Assembly (NCBI RefSeq): GCF_030718995.1
Contig: NZ_CP132204.1
Span: 1,674,001 to 1,738,000 of the forward strand
DNA from: Arthrobacter oryzae
GTDB taxonomy: Bacteria; Actinomycetota; Actinomycetes; Actinomycetales; Micrococcaceae
Reading direction: 5' to 3'
Length of the DNA stretch: 64,000 nucleotides
In this document: positions 9,357 through 18,378 of the stretch, piece by piece
Numbering within the stretch: the stretch's first letter is position 1
How the letters are laid out: the number at the start of each line of letters is the position of its first letter
Notes under the pieces: model-generated
Databases searched by the model: none
Seen by the model: the letters and a program-made list of their open reading frames with translations, nothing else
What the model was told of the DNA's origin: nothing
Made by a program: the position numbers and the translations under genes

Positions 9357-9385
9357 ATTGTCTAACAAGTACACATGATGGTCAA
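9357..9385 (-). promoter_or_regulatory. lldP promoter with overlapping LldR-type operator
   Basis: Reading towards lldP, a -35 TTGACC (9380-9385) and a -10 GACAAT (9357-9362) are separated by exactly 17 bases. The palindrome TTGTCTAACAA at 9358-9368 overlaps the -10. It matches the TNGTNNNACNA operator described for LldR, the GntR-type lactate regulator of Corynebacterium glutamicum. This places repression of the lactate operon by the divergent GntR regulator. The site is read from sequence; binding is inferred. Confidence 0.7.
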
Positions 9386-9399
9386 GAGCTACATGTTGG

Positions 9400-9412
9400 C
9401 TTGTCTGGCAAG
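9400..9412. promoter_or_regulatory. Second LldR-like operator
   Basis: CTTGTCTGGCAAG is a perfect inverted repeat (CTTG...CAAG arms) that matches the LldR operator at all but one position. It sits between lldP and the regulator gene, just ahead of the regulator's possible ATG at 9413, and is suited to autoregulation. Confidence 0.55.
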
Positions 9413-9454
9413 ATGGGGACTGAATCTAGTGTCCTTGGCGGGAATGGAGCTCCG

Positions 9455-10147
9455 GTGGCCGGCCGAATTACAGCAGTTTCGATCGTGGACGCGATCGCCG
9501 CGGACCTGCGGAGCCGGATCTTTTCCGGTGAACTCGGTCCCGGCCATACCCTCACCGAAACAGACGTGGCCACGTCCTACGAGGTGGCGCGTCCCACGGC
9601 GAAGGCGTCGATTGAGAAGCTCGTCGCCGAAGGGCTGCTGGACCGCGGGACGCACAAGACCGCACGTGTGGTGGAACTCGGACCTGATTCTGTGCGGGAT
9701 ATTTACCTGGCCCGCGCCTACTTGGAAAGCGAAGTGCTCCGGCGGCTGGCACGCACCAAGGAGGTGCCGGAAGCAGCCCGACAGGCCAACCGGGACATCG
9801 CCGCGCTGCGGACCGGAGCCCCGCTGGACGTCATTGAACCGGACATGCGGTTCCACACAAGCCTGATCGACGCCGTGGGCAATGAGCGCATCAGCAGGAT
9901 GTACCGCTCGCTCGTGGGCGAGGTGAAGCTGTGCATGGTCCGCATCCAGTCCCTGCACCTGCTGGACACCGCGCTGATCCAGGCGGAACACCAGAAGATC
10001 CTCGAACTGATCGAGGCAGGCCAGGGGGAGGCCGCTGCCGACCTGCTGGACGAGCACCTGGGGCGCGCCCGCGAACGCCTTGTCTCCGCCATGGGCGGAA
10101 CTGCCGGACCGGAGGCCGAGGTCCCCTCCGAACTGCTGCCCGAGTAA
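9455..10147 (+). CDS. GntR family (FCD/FadR-type) transcriptional regulator, LldR-like
   Basis: About 230 residues. The N-terminal winged helix (VDAIAADLRSRIFSGELGPG, then TETDVATSYEVARPTAKASIEKL) is followed by an FCD ligand domain with the metal-binding D..H pattern (EPDMRFHTSLIDAVGNERI) and later histidines (QAEHQKILELIEAG). It is divergent from the lactate operon and very probably senses lactate. The frame is open from 9311. The GTG at 9455 follows GGAG at five bases and leaves the operator region non-coding, so it is chosen. An ATG at 9413 would add 14 residues and is the alternative. Confidence 0.85.
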   Translation: MAGRITAVSIVDAIAADLRSRIFSGELGPGHTLTETDVATSYEVARPTAKASIEKLVAEGLLDRGTHKTARVVELGPDSVRDIYLARAYLESEVLRRLARTKEVPEAARQANRDIAALRTGAPLDVIEPDMRFHTSLIDAVGNERISRMYRSLVGEVKLCMVRIQSLHLLDTALIQAEHQKILELIEAGQGEAAADLLDEHLGRARERLVSAMGGTAGPEAEVPSELLPE

Positions 10148-10159
10148 CGTCTCCCGCCG

Positions 10160-11842
10160 TTAGCGGGCGCGTTCCACCCGCTTCTCATCCCAGACCGGTT
10201 CCGCGGATTCGTACACCCTGCCGTCGGAGCCGAAGACCAGGAAGCGGTCGAAGGTCCGGGCAAACCAGCGGTCGTGGGTGACAGCCAGGACCGTCCCCTC
10301 GAAGTGGTCGATGGCGCGCTCCAGGGCCTCGGCCGAGTGCAGGTCCAGGTTGTCGGTGGGCTCGTCGAGGAGCAGCAGCGTGGCACCGGAGAGCTGCAGC
10401 AGCAGGATCTGGAAACGCGCCTGCTGCCCGCCGGAGAGGGATTCGTACTTCTGCTCCGACTGTGCGGCCAATCCGTAGCCGTCCAGGGCACCGGCAGCGG
10501 CCTCGCGTCCCAGCCCGGAGCGGTGCTCGTCGCCGCGGTGCAAAATTTCCAGCAGGGTCTTGCCCAACAGATCCGGACGGACATGCGTCTGGGCAAAGAA
10601 ACCTGGCCGGATGCGGGCCCCGAGTTTCACGGTGCCGTCATGCGGCACTTCGGCGATGTCGACGTCGGACACCGGCAGGTGCTCCCGCTCCGGATCCGTT
10701 CCCCCCGTGGCCAGCAGGCGCAGGAAGTGGCTCTTGCCGGAGCCGTTGGAGCCCAGCACGCCCACACGGTCGCCGAACCACACTTCGGTGGAGAACGGCT
10801 TCATCAGCCCGGTCAGCTCCAGCTTTTCGGCAACAATCGCGCGCTTGGCGGTACGGCCGCCCTTCAGCCGCATCTGCACGTTCTGTTCAATCGGCAGTGC
10901 CTCGGGCGGGCCGGCTTCCAGGAACTTCGCCAGCCGGGTCTGGGCGGCGTGGTACCGGTTGGCCATGTCGGAGCGGAACGCGGCCTTGTTCTTGTACATG
11001 TTGACGAGTTCCTTGAGCTTCACGTGCTCCTCGTCCCAGCGTTTGCGCAGCTCCTCGAAGCGGGCGTTGCGGTCCGCGCGGGCGTCGACGTAGGAGCCGA
11101 AGCCTCCGCCGTGGATCCACGCACCGGCACCGTTGATGCCCGGTTCGAGCGTCACGATGCGGCCTGCGGCGTTGTTCAGCAGCTCGCGGTCGTGGCTGAT
11201 GAAAAACACGGTCTTCCTGGACTCGTTGAGCTTGGCCTCAAGCCAGCGCTTGCCCGGCACGTCCAGGTAGTTGTCCGGTTCGTCAAGGAGCAGGAGTTCG
11301 TCGGGGCCGGCGAACAGTGCCTCCAGCACCAGCCGCTTTTGCTCGCCGCCGGAAAGGCTCGACGCCGGGCGGTGCTGCGCGCGGTCGAACGGAAGTCCCA
11401 GCGCTGCCATGCAGACTTCGTCCCAGACGGTCTCGACGTCGTAGCCTCCGGCGTCTCCCCAGTCCACGATCGCCTGGGCGTACTGCATCTGGGTGGGCTC
11501 GTCGTCGTGCTCCATCATGGCCAGCTCGGCGTCGTCGACGGCACGAGCGGCGGCGGCCAGGGCCGGCGGGGCGGCGGAAACCAGGAGGTCGCGGACAGTG
11601 GAATCATCCCGGACCTGGCCCACGAACTGTCGCATGATGCCCATGTTGCCGGACCGGCCGATCACGCCTTCGTCCGGGACCAGATCGCCGGAAATGATGC
11701 GGAACAGCGTGGTTTTGCCGGTTCCGTTGGGTCCGATCAGCGCAGTCTTGGTACCGTCCGGGACCTTGAAGGTCACCCCGTTCAGCAGCTGGGTGCCGTC
11801 GGAGAGGAAGTAGTCGATGCCGGAAACGTCAATATGGGCCAC
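10160..11842 (-). CDS. ABC-F family ATP-binding protein
   Basis: Soluble protein with two ABC ATPase domains and no membrane segments, 560 residues. Walker A motifs are GPNGTGKTT (about residue 38) and GSNGSGKS (about 367). Signatures are LSGGEQKR (about 164) and LSGGQQAR (about 469). The linker between them (RKRWDEEHVKLKELVNMYKNKAAF) is charged and helical like the P-site tRNA interaction motif of ABC-F translation factors. Such proteins act on the ribosome, either as translation factors or as target-protection resistance proteins. GTG start with GGAAGA upstream. Context (single gene, next to a penicillin-binding protein) does not decide between housekeeping and resistance. Confidence 0.9.
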   Translation of the reverse strand: MAHIDVSGIDYFLSDGTQLLNGVTFKVPDGTKTALIGPNGTGKTTLFRIISGDLVPDEGVIGRSGNMGIMRQFVGQVRDDSTVRDLLVSAAPPALAAAARAVDDAELAMMEHDDEPTQMQYAQAIVDWGDAGGYDVETVWDEVCMAALGLPFDRAQHRPASSLSGGEQKRLVLEALFAGPDELLLLDEPDNYLDVPGKRWLEAKLNESRKTVFFISHDRELLNNAAGRIVTLEPGINGAGAWIHGGGFGSYVDARADRNARFEELRKRWDEEHVKLKELVNMYKNKAAFRSDMANRYHAAQTRLAKFLEAGPPEALPIEQNVQMRLKGGRTAKRAIVAEKLELTGLMKPFSTEVWFGDRVGVLGSNGSGKSHFLRLLATGGTDPEREHLPVSDVDIAEVPHDGTVKLGARIRPGFFAQTHVRPDLLGKTLLEILHRGDEHRSGLGREAAAGALDGYGLAAQSEQKYESLSGGQQARFQILLLQLSGATLLLLDEPTDNLDLHSAEALERAIDHFEGTVLAVTHDRWFARTFDRFLVFGSDGRVYESAEPVWDEKRVERAR

Positions 11843-11888
11843 GTATTCAATCTTCCCACGGCTGCATGCGCAGGAGTTTTACGCCGGA

Positions 11889-13895
11889 CTAACCCGCTGC
11901 GACCAGGAACTCCTTGAGCAGCGGACCGGATGTTGTGGCTCCCAGGCCCCCTTCTTCGACAAAGACGGCCACGGCGAGGTCGCCGTGCACGGCCACAATC
12001 CAGGCATGCGTCTTCGGCGGGTTCTCCGTGCCGAATTCAGCCGTGCCCGTCTTGGCTCCCACGGGTTCCCCCGGCACGGAAGCCAGGAACCCTGCGTGCC
12101 CGGAAGTGACCACGGCCCGCATCATGTCCGCCAGGGCGGCGGCCTCTGCTGCCGTGACCGGTTTCTCCGCGGCCTTCGCGGGGGCAGGAGCAGTGGAGGA
12201 CAACGACGGCGCCGTTCCCTCCGCCGTCGCGGTTCCGGACCCTTCCGTGGCTGCCGTTCCAGTGGCAGGGCCGCTGCCGGCGTCGGTGTTCAGCACGAGA
12301 GTGGGCGATACGGGGGAGCCCTTGGCCACGGATCCGGCCATCACCGCAGCCGCCAGCGGGGAAAGCAGCACCTTGCCTTGTCCGATCATGGACGCGGCGT
12401 GCTCGGTGCCCTCGGCCTCCCCCGGCACTGAACCGAGGAACGCGTCTGCCCCCAGGGCCGGCGCCTCGACCGCAACGCCGAGAGAGGTGGCCGCGGATTC
12501 AAGCTGGGCCTGGCTGACGGACTCGCGGGCCGCGATGAACGCAGTGTTGCAGGAGTGCGCGAACGCGTCCCTCAGGGTGACGGATCCCAGCGAGCCTTCC
12601 GGATAGCCCTCGGCATTCTTGAATGTCCGGCCGTCCACCGTGAGTGTGGGCGTGCATTCGACTTTCGAATCCGGCGTCAGGCCGTTGCGGATCATGGCCA
12701 GCGCGTCCACCATCTTGAATGTCGAGCCGGGAGCGTACTGGCCCAGCAGCGCCGTGTTGTAGCCGTTGCTGCCCGGTCCCGAGGCTGCGGCGAGGACGGC
12801 GCCGCTGGAGGGGCGCAGGGCAACGATGGCAGACGCCGGGCCGACATCCGCCAGGACGTCTTCGGCGAGCTGCTGCAGCTTCGGGTCCAGCGTGGTCTTC
12901 ACCGGCGTTCCCGGCTTCATCTCAACCTGGAACAGGATCCGGCGGCCCTGGTTCGGCAACGCCTGCTTCTCCTCGGCGGTGAGGCCTTCCTTGACGGCAA
13001 AAACCTGGACGCCGTTGGTGCCGCGGAGCTGGGCGTCATATTGCTGCTGGAGCCCGCCGGTGCCGGTGGTGTCCCCGGCCTTGAGCGCCCCGCCTGATTT
13101 TTCGATCTGTTCGGCATTTGCCTCGGCCGCGGTGCCCAGGAGGGCGCGGGCGAAAGTCCGGGTAAGTGCCAGTGGCAGGAGGTCGGGGACGGACCGGGCG
13201 CCGGGAATCTGGGCGATCTGCTCGTCCGTGACGGTCCGGCCGTCCTGGCGCAGCGTGATGGCGGCGACGAATGCCTCGGGGCCGGCCGCTTCGACCTGCT
13301 GCGTGTAGGCAGCCGGATCCACCCCCACCAGCTGGGCGAGTTTCGTAGCGGACGCGGCCGGGTCGGCGGACACCAGGCGCGGTTTGTCGATGCCGACGTA
13401 CACCACGGGCCGGTAGGTGACGAGTTTCGCATCGCCGGCACCCAGGATTTCCGCCCGTTCCGGGGCCTGGTTCGCGGTTCCAATGACTTCACCGTCTGCC
13501 AAGTCAGGGGCCAGCAAGGCGGGCTTCCACACGGTCAGCCATTTGTCACCGGACTTCTTCAGCTCAGCGGAGGCGGTGTATTTCCACTCTCCGGAGCCGA
13601 TCTTCCAGCTGTAGTTCAGCGGAACGGTTGCGGTGTCTTTCTCCAGTTTCAGCTCTCCGGCCTCGACTGCCGGTTTGGCGGGATCGAGCGCCTGGAACAC
13701 TTCCTTCAGCTGTTCGTTGGCCGCTGCGGCATCCTTGCCCTCGAAGGCGACGGACCCGACGTCCAGCGCCGCGACCCCGGCAGCGAGTTGCTTCGCGGCG
13801 TCCTGCGCGCCGGCACGGCCGTCATCGCAGGCCACCAGCGATCCGCCAATGATGAGTCCGACAAGGGCAAGCGAAAGTTTCTGAAAGTTCCCCAC
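11889..13895 (-). CDS. Penicillin-binding transpeptidase with MecA_N/NTF2-like domain, lipoprotein
   Basis: Class B-like penicillin-binding protein of 668 residues that cross-links peptidoglycan outside the membrane. The N-terminus is a lipoprotein signal ending in LVAC with Cys about residue 23. An NTF2-like MecA_N domain follows (about 30-140), then a dimerisation domain (about 145-300) and the transpeptidase. Catalytic motifs are GSTFK (Ser about 386), SCN (about 450) and KTGTAE (about 615). A low-complexity Ala/Thr/Pro/Ser insert of about 45 residues lies shortly before KTG. The start is GTG at 13895 without a clear ribosome binding site. The lipid anchor instead of a membrane helix resembles staphylococcal PBP2a and mycobacterial PbpA-like lipoproteins. 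Confidence 0.9.
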   Translation of the reverse strand: MGNFQKLSLALVGLIIGGSLVACDDGRAGAQDAAKQLAAGVAALDVGSVAFEGKDAAAANEQLKEVFQALDPAKPAVEAGELKLEKDTATVPLNYSWKIGSGEWKYTASAELKKSGDKWLTVWKPALLAPDLADGEVIGTANQAPERAEILGAGDAKLVTYRPVVYVGIDKPRLVSADPAASATKLAQLVGVDPAAYTQQVEAAGPEAFVAAITLRQDGRTVTDEQIAQIPGARSVPDLLPLALTRTFARALLGTAAEANAEQIEKSGGALKAGDTTGTGGLQQQYDAQLRGTNGVQVFAVKEGLTAEEKQALPNQGRRILFQVEMKPGTPVKTTLDPKLQQLAEDVLADVGPASAIVALRPSSGAVLAAASGPGSNGYNTALLGQYAPGSTFKMVDALAMIRNGLTPDSKVECTPTLTVDGRTFKNAEGYPEGSLGSVTLRDAFAHSCNTAFIAARESVSQAQLESAATSLGVAVEAPALGADAFLGSVPGEAEGTEHAASMIGQGKVLLSPLAAAVMAGSVAKGSPVSPTLVLNTDAGSGPATGTAATEGSGTATAEGTAPSLSSTAPAPAKAAEKPVTAAEAAALADMMRAVVTSGHAGFLASVPGEPVGAKTGTAEFGTENPPKTHAWIVAVHGDLAVAVFVEEGGLGATTSGPLLKEFLVAAG

Positions 13896-13968
13896 GGCGC
13901 CATTATGCCCGCAAGCCCGGACAAAGTACTTGTCACATGGCAGCCGGCGTCAATCAAGCGGGCGTCGA

Positions 13969-14625
13969 TCAGCCGGGGCGGATGATCCGGCGCTGCGTTG
14001 CCACTGAAATCGCGGCAGTGCGGTTGTCCACGCCGAGTTTCCCGTAGATGTGCACCAGGTGGGTCTTGACGGTGGCTTCGGAGATGAAGAGCTGGCGGGC
14101 GATGGCACGGTTCGGCAGTCCGGTAGCGAGGAGCTGCAGCAGCTGGATTTCCCGGGCCGACAGTGCCGGCTCCGGATCCCGGATTCGGCCCATCAGCCTG
14201 GCCGCAACCTCCGGAGCAAGCGCCGTCCCGCCGGCGGCTGCGGAGAGCACGGCCTGGCGGATGTGCTCGGGCGGCGCATCCTTGAGCATGTACCCGCTTG
14301 CCCCGGCTTCGACGGCGGCGAGGATATCGGCGTCGGAATCATAGGTGGTGAGAATCAGCACCGGCGGGGCGGGCGTGCCTGCCTCACCGGCCTTGATCTT
14401 TCGCGTGGCGGTGACGCCGTCCATGCCGGTGCCCATCTGCAGGTCCATGAGGACCACGTCCACGGGCTCGCCGAGGGTGCGGAGCCGGGACAGCTGGGCC
14501 AGCGCGGCGGCGCCGTCGCCGGCTTCGGCGGCCACCGTGATGCCCTCGAAGTCGCTGAGCATGGCACGGAGCCCGGCGCGGACCACGGGGTGGTCGTCCA
14601 CCAGCAGGATACGGAGTCCGGTCAT
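13969..14625 (-). CDS. NarL/FixJ-type response regulator
   Basis: 218 residues. The receiver domain starts LRILLVDDHPVVRAGL, with the phospho-acceptor Asp61 in VVLMDLQM and the conserved Thr/Lys positions ILTTYD and YMLKDA. The C-terminal LuxR helix-turn-helix is LSAREIQLLQLLATGLPNRAIARQ, followed by SEATVKTHLVHIYGKLGV. The open frame extends far upstream, but the ATG at 14625 overlaps the kinase stop in ATGA and begins the receiver correctly. It forms a two-component system with the preceding kinase. The likely target is the divergent ABC exporter at 16.1-17.9 kb. Confidence 0.93.
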   Translation of the reverse strand: MTGLRILLVDDHPVVRAGLRAMLSDFEGITVAAEAGDGAAALAQLSRLRTLGEPVDVVLMDLQMGTGMDGVTATRKIKAGEAGTPAPPVLILTTYDSDADILAAVEAGASGYMLKDAPPEHIRQAVLSAAAGGTALAPEVAARLMGRIRDPEPALSAREIQLLQLLATGLPNRAIARQLFISEATVKTHLVHIYGKLGVDNRTAAISVATQRRIIRPG

Positions 14626-15899
14626 TGCGTTTCCTGACTGTCCACCAGCGGGAGTCGGATGGCCACCACTGTTCCCTCGCCCGGGGCGGACTCGATGTCC
14701 AGCGTTCCGGAGAGCGCCGCCACGCGTTCCCGCAGGGATTGGAGGCCATAACCGGAACCGTCCTTTCGCTGGGGACCGACCCCGGCCCCCGCCGCCTCCG
14801 GGCGGAACCCGACGCCGTCGTCGTAAATATCCATGGCCACTTCGGTGTCCATAAAGGACAGGGTCACGACGGCGGTGCTTGCCTTCGCGTGGACCCAGAC
14901 GTTCGCAAGGCTCGCCTGGGCTGCGCGGAGGAGGGTGGTGGAGTACGGGTTGGGCAGCTCGACGGGGGTGCCTTCGAGGTCGAAGCGGCACCGCAGCCCT
15001 GCCCCGCGTGCCGCCGCTTCCGCCTCGGTCTTTTCGCAGAGCCGGCGGAGGCTGCCGGCGAGGGACACGTGCTCGAGCTCCGGAGATTGCAGGCCGCGGA
15101 CAAAGTTGCGTGCCTCGGCGAGGTTGGCGGACGCCGTTTCCTGAACGGTCCGGAGCCTGGCGCGCGCCGTGGCCGTGTCGCCGTTGTCGAGGGCTTTTTC
15201 GGCCGAGCGGCCCATCAGCACAATGCTGGAAAATCCCTGGGCCAGGGTGTCGTGGATTTCGCGGGCCAGCCGCGCCCGCTCGGTCAACGTTCCGGCGTCG
15301 TGCTGGCTGCGGGCGAGTTCACCGCGCGTGCGGCGCAATTCCTCGGCTGCAAGCCGCTGGTTCTCCGCCTCGAGGTACAGCGCCCGGTAGGCAAGGCCGG
15401 TGACCACGGCGAAGGCCGCGCCGAAGACCGGCCCCAGGACCATCGGCAGCTCCAGGCCTGGGCCCGCTGCCCCCCGGTTGTGGAACCAGAGCGCCACCAC
15501 CACCAGCACCGTGGACGCCGCAATCACGGGCAGCGCCACGCGCCTGGGGAGGACGTGCAGCTGGAGGAAGAAAAGCGGAAAGGCCAGCCAGACGAAGTCC
15601 GCGCTGCACCAGATCAGCACCAGCCACAGGACCGAGACGGCACCGAGCCACCATGTGGCATAAGGCCGCGGATCAAAGCGGTGCGTGTCAGTGGAGTGGC
15701 GCTTCTCCAGGACGGTGCCGATGAGGTAGACGGCGGCGAGCAGTGCCGCGAGGACCAGCGGCAGCCGGCCGGACGGCACCGGAGCGGACATCAGGACGCG
15801 GGCCATGGCCACCACCAGCAGGACGGCGAAGCCGACGTGAAGGCAGGTCCTCAGGAGCCGCAGGATTACCGCGGAACCGCTGGATTCCCCCTGTATCAA
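14622..15899 (-). CDS. NarL-type sensor histidine kinase
   Basis: Membrane sensor kinase of 425 residues. About five or six hydrophobic segments fill residues 10-175, then a HisKA_3 dimerisation domain with the phospho-acceptor in REIHDTLAQGFSSIV (His about 215), and an HATPase domain with the N-box region LANVWVHAKA and G-box DDGVGF...GYGLQSLRERV. The start is TTG at 15899, supported by GAGG six bases upstream; no ATG in frame fits. It is translationally coupled to the response regulator. Kinases of this type next to ABC exporters often sense envelope stress; that role is inference. Confidence 0.9.
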   Translation of the reverse strand: MIQGESSGSAVILRLLRTCLHVGFAVLLVVAMARVLMSAPVPSGRLPLVLAALLAAVYLIGTVLEKRHSTDTHRFDPRPYATWWLGAVSVLWLVLIWCSADFVWLAFPLFFLQLHVLPRRVALPVIAASTVLVVVALWFHNRGAAGPGLELPMVLGPVFGAAFAVVTGLAYRALYLEAENQRLAAEELRRTRGELARSQHDAGTLTERARLAREIHDTLAQGFSSIVLMGRSAEKALDNGDTATARARLRTVQETASANLAEARNFVRGLQSPELEHVSLAGSLRRLCEKTEAEAAARGAGLRCRFDLEGTPVELPNPYSTTLLRAAQASLANVWVHAKASTAVVTLSFMDTEVAMDIYDDGVGFRPEAAGAGVGPQRKDGSGYGLQSLRERVAALSGTLDIESAPGEGTVVAIRLPLVDSQETQ

Positions 15900-15972
15900 C
15901 GCGTGCCTCGCATCAACCCAGCGTATCCTCCGGAGCCCCTGTTTCCGGGCGAAACAGGGCTGGACGGCCGGA

Positions 15973-15992
15973 GATCAACCATTTGGTTGATC
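15973..15992. promoter_or_regulatory. Perfect inverted repeat between two-component system and ABC exporter
   Basis: GATCAACC and GGTTGATC flank a 4-base spacer. The repeat sits in the only divergent intergenic region (15900-16096) between the kinase gene and the exporter genes, which is where the response regulator or another factor would bind. No clear promoter hexamers are visible next to it. The rest of this 197-base gap shows nothing else I can name. Confidence 0.45.
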
Positions 15993-16096
15993 CGCGGCTG
16001 CACCCCCTGTCTGCAGACGGCCCACCGGGCGGCCGATGTGCGTTGCGGCGCACGGCGGAAGAGTGGAAAGGAGCCACCCCCCACGAAAGGAACACC

Positions 16097-17179
16097 TTGT
16101 TTCTCGCCATTCGCGATCTCCGCTTTGCCAAAGGACGCTTTGCCCTCATGGCATCCGTCATCGCCCTGATCACCCTCCTGCTTGTCATGCTCTCGGGGCT
16201 GACGGCGGGCCTCGGAAACCAGTCGACGTCGGCCGTCGCCGGGTTGCCGGCCGACCAGATCGTCTTCGGCGCCCCAGCGGGTACTCCGGCCAAGGCATCC
16301 TTCACGGAATCCGAGGTCACCCGGGACCAGCTGGCAGCCTGGTCCGGACAGGAGGGCGTGTCCGGTGTGGAAGTGCTCGGCATCAGCCAGGTCCGTGCGC
16401 AGGCCGCCGGAACAGCCGGCGCGCCCGGAGGCACGGCGAACGTGGCTGTCTTTGGAGCCGGCAGCGGACTGTCCGCTGCGGACAACGGAACCGTCGTTGT
16501 CGGCGAGTCCCTCGCCGCGGACCTGCACCTCAGCCGCGGCAGCCTCCTGGATGTGGGAGGCACTGAACTTGCTGTTGCGGACATCGTTCCTGACCAGTGG
16601 TATTCGCACACGGTTGTCGTCTGGACATCGCTGGACGACTGGCGGCAGCTGGCCCGCTCAGGCAGCGAATCTGTCGGCACCGTGCTGGCAGTAGCGTTCG
16701 ACGCCGGTTCACAGGTTGACGTGGACGCTGCCAATGCGGCGGCCGGGACAGTCAGCGCCACCAGGGAGGGTTCCTTCCAGGCCCTGGGGTCCTTCAAAAG
16801 TGAAAACGGGTCGCTGGTGCTGATGCAGGCCTTCCTCTACGGCATCTCTGCCCTCGTCATCGCCGCGTTCCTGACGGTGTGGACCGTCCAGCGGACCCGT
16901 GACATCGCCGTGGTCAAGGCAATGGGCGGGTCCGCGGGCTATGTGCTCCGGGACGCGTTGGGGCAGGCCGCCGTGGTGCTGGCCGCGGGCACTATCGCGG
17001 GCGGCGGACTGGGCTTGGCCGGCGGCTTCTTCGCTTCCCGGGCTGCCCCGTTCCTGCTCACCCCGGCCACCACGCTGGTACCCATCGCCGGAATCCTGCT
17101 CCTGGGCCTCGGAGGAGCTGCGGTGGCGGTCCGCGGCGTCACCCGGGTGGACCCGCTGCTTGCTCTCGGTGGCAACTAA
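16097..17179 (+). CDS. ABC transporter permease, FtsX/MacB-like (DevC type)
   Basis: 360-residue permease. One N-terminal membrane helix (ASVIALITLLLVMLSGLTAGL) leads to a large extracytoplasmic MacB-PCD domain, followed by an FtsX domain with three helices at the C-terminus. An AVVKAMGGSAGYVLRDALGQ cytoplasmic loop is typical of FtsX proteins. The frame is open from 15743, but the TTG at 16097 has AAAGGA seven bases before it and starts the expected FLAIRDLRFAKGRF sequence. It forms a two-gene exporter with the ATPase at 17222. Substrate unknown; heme, drugs and peptides are exported by relatives. Confidence 0.88.
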   Translation: MFLAIRDLRFAKGRFALMASVIALITLLLVMLSGLTAGLGNQSTSAVAGLPADQIVFGAPAGTPAKASFTESEVTRDQLAAWSGQEGVSGVEVLGISQVRAQAAGTAGAPGGTANVAVFGAGSGLSAADNGTVVVGESLAADLHLSRGSLLDVGGTELAVADIVPDQWYSHTVVVWTSLDDWRQLARSGSESVGTVLAVAFDAGSQVDVDAANAAAGTVSATREGSFQALGSFKSENGSLVLMQAFLYGISALVIAAFLTVWTVQRTRDIAVVKAMGGSAGYVLRDALGQAAVVLAAGTIAGGGLGLAGGFFASRAAPFLLTPATTLVPIAGILLLGLGGAAVAVRGVTRVDPLLALGGN

Positions 17180-17221
17180 TTCCTAGCTTCACAGCCTTAC
17201 ATTCCTCGAAAGGAATATTCA

Positions 17222-17935
17222 ATGAACGCTCCGCTCACCCTCGCCAACGTGACGCTCGAATATCCGGACGGAGGCACCACCCTCAAGGCGCTGGACCGGG
17301 TCAGCCTGGCGCTCGGCGCCGGCGAATTCCTCGCGCTGGTGGGCCCCTCGGGTTCCGGAAAATCCTCCTTGCTGGCAGTCGCCGCGGCGCTCATCCGTCC
17401 CACGTCGGGCGTGGTGAGCATCGACGGACATGAAGCCACAGGCTTGCCGGGCGCCCAGCTGACGGCGCTGCGGAGGAAGAAGATTGGCATCATTTTCCAG
17501 CAACCGAATCTCCTCCCGTCCCTGACCGCGTTGGAACAGCTGCTCCTGGCGGACCACCTCCGCGGCAAGCCGCTGGCTGCTGCCCGCCGGCGCGCAGCGG
17601 AGCTCCTGGACCTCGTCGGACTCGGGCCGGTGCAGGGCAAACGGCCGCATCAGCTCTCCGGCGGGCAACGCCAGCGCGTCAACATTGCGCGCGCCCTGAT
17701 GGGGCTGCCGAAGGTACTGCTCGTGGATGAACCGACGGCGGCCCTTGACCAGGAGCGAAGCGGCGGCATCGTCCGCCTGCTGCGCGAGGTCACCGACGAA
17801 TTCAGCGTGGCCACGGTGATGGTTACCCACGACACGGAATTCGTCCCGCTGACAGATGCCGTGGCCAGCATGCGGGACGGACGGCTCTCGGCTCTTCAGC
17901 CCTCCGGCAGCGCCGCTTCCCGGGCGTCGTCGTAG
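17222..17935 (+). CDS. ABC transporter ATP-binding protein (LolD/MacB type)
   Basis: 237-residue ATPase partner of the permease just upstream. Walker A is GPSGSGKSS, the Q-loop is [15 protein letters not shown], the signature is LSGGQRQR, and Walker B is [12 protein letters not shown], followed by the H-loop VTHDTE. The ATG at 17222 follows AAAGGAA. Its last 40 bases overlap the end of the convergent HxlR gene. Confidence 0.92.
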   Translation: MNAPLTLANVTLEYPDGGTTLKALDRVSLALGAGEFLALVGPSGSGKSSLLAVAAALIRPTSGVVSIDGHEATGLPGAQLTALRRKKIGIIFQQPNLLPSLTALEQLLLADHLRGKPLAAARRRAAELLDLVGLGPVQGKRPHQLSGGQRQRVNIARALMGLPKVLLVDEPTAALDQERSGGIVRLLREVTDEFSVATVMVTHDTEFVPLTDAVASMRDGRLSALQPSGSAASRASS

Positions 17936-18300
17936 GCATCCCTGGCATCCAGGATGCTGGGGACATTCGACTCGGCCCATTCGCGGAGGACAGCGAGCGG
18001 GCCGAGCAGGGACAGGCCCAGACCGGTCAACTCGTAGTCGACCCGGGGAGGTACCTGGGCATAGACGGTCCGGGTGATCAGGCCGTCCCGTTCCAGCGTC
18101 CTCAGTGTCTGGGTCAGGACCTTTGGCGTGATGACGTGGACCTGTTGACGCAGTTCGGAGAATCGCACGGGTCCGTCGGCCAGCACCTGCACCACCAGGG
18201 ACGCCCATTTGTCTCCGATCCGCTGGAAGACAACCCGGGACGGGCACTGCGGATCCATGATGTCGGCACCGGGCGTGGCGGCAGGCAGAACGGTATCCAT
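17896..18300 (-). CDS. HxlR family transcriptional regulator
   Basis: 134-residue winged-helix regulator. The HxlR pattern is clear: [26 protein letters not shown], then [30 protein letters not shown]. The conserved cysteine at the start of the HTH is redox sensitive in some relatives (HypR, QorR). It is divergent from an NAD(P)-binding oxidoreductase gene, with a 15-bp inverted repeat at 18329-18343 between them. It probably represses that gene and itself. Confidence 0.92.
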   Translation of the reverse strand: MDTVLPAATPGADIMDPQCPSRVVFQRIGDKWASLVVQVLADGPVRFSELRQQVHVITPKVLTQTLRTLERDGLITRTVYAQVPPRVDYELTGLGLSLLGPLAVLREWAESNVPSILDARDAYDDAREAALPEG

Positions 18301-18328
18301 TCAACCCCTCGTTTCTTCTGGCTCCTCG

Positions 18329-18343
18329 GTATCCTAGAGATAC
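18329..18343. promoter_or_regulatory. Putative HxlR operator
   Basis: GTATCCTAGAGATAC is a perfect inverted repeat with 5-base arms and a 5-base centre. It lies midway between the HxlR start (18300) and the oxidoreductase start (18379). The TATCCT/GATACT hexamers could serve as -10 elements, so a bound regulator would block the promoter. Confidence 0.55.
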
Positions 18344-18378
18344 TTTGAACTCCTACAGTACCCACTATGAGGGGCGGC

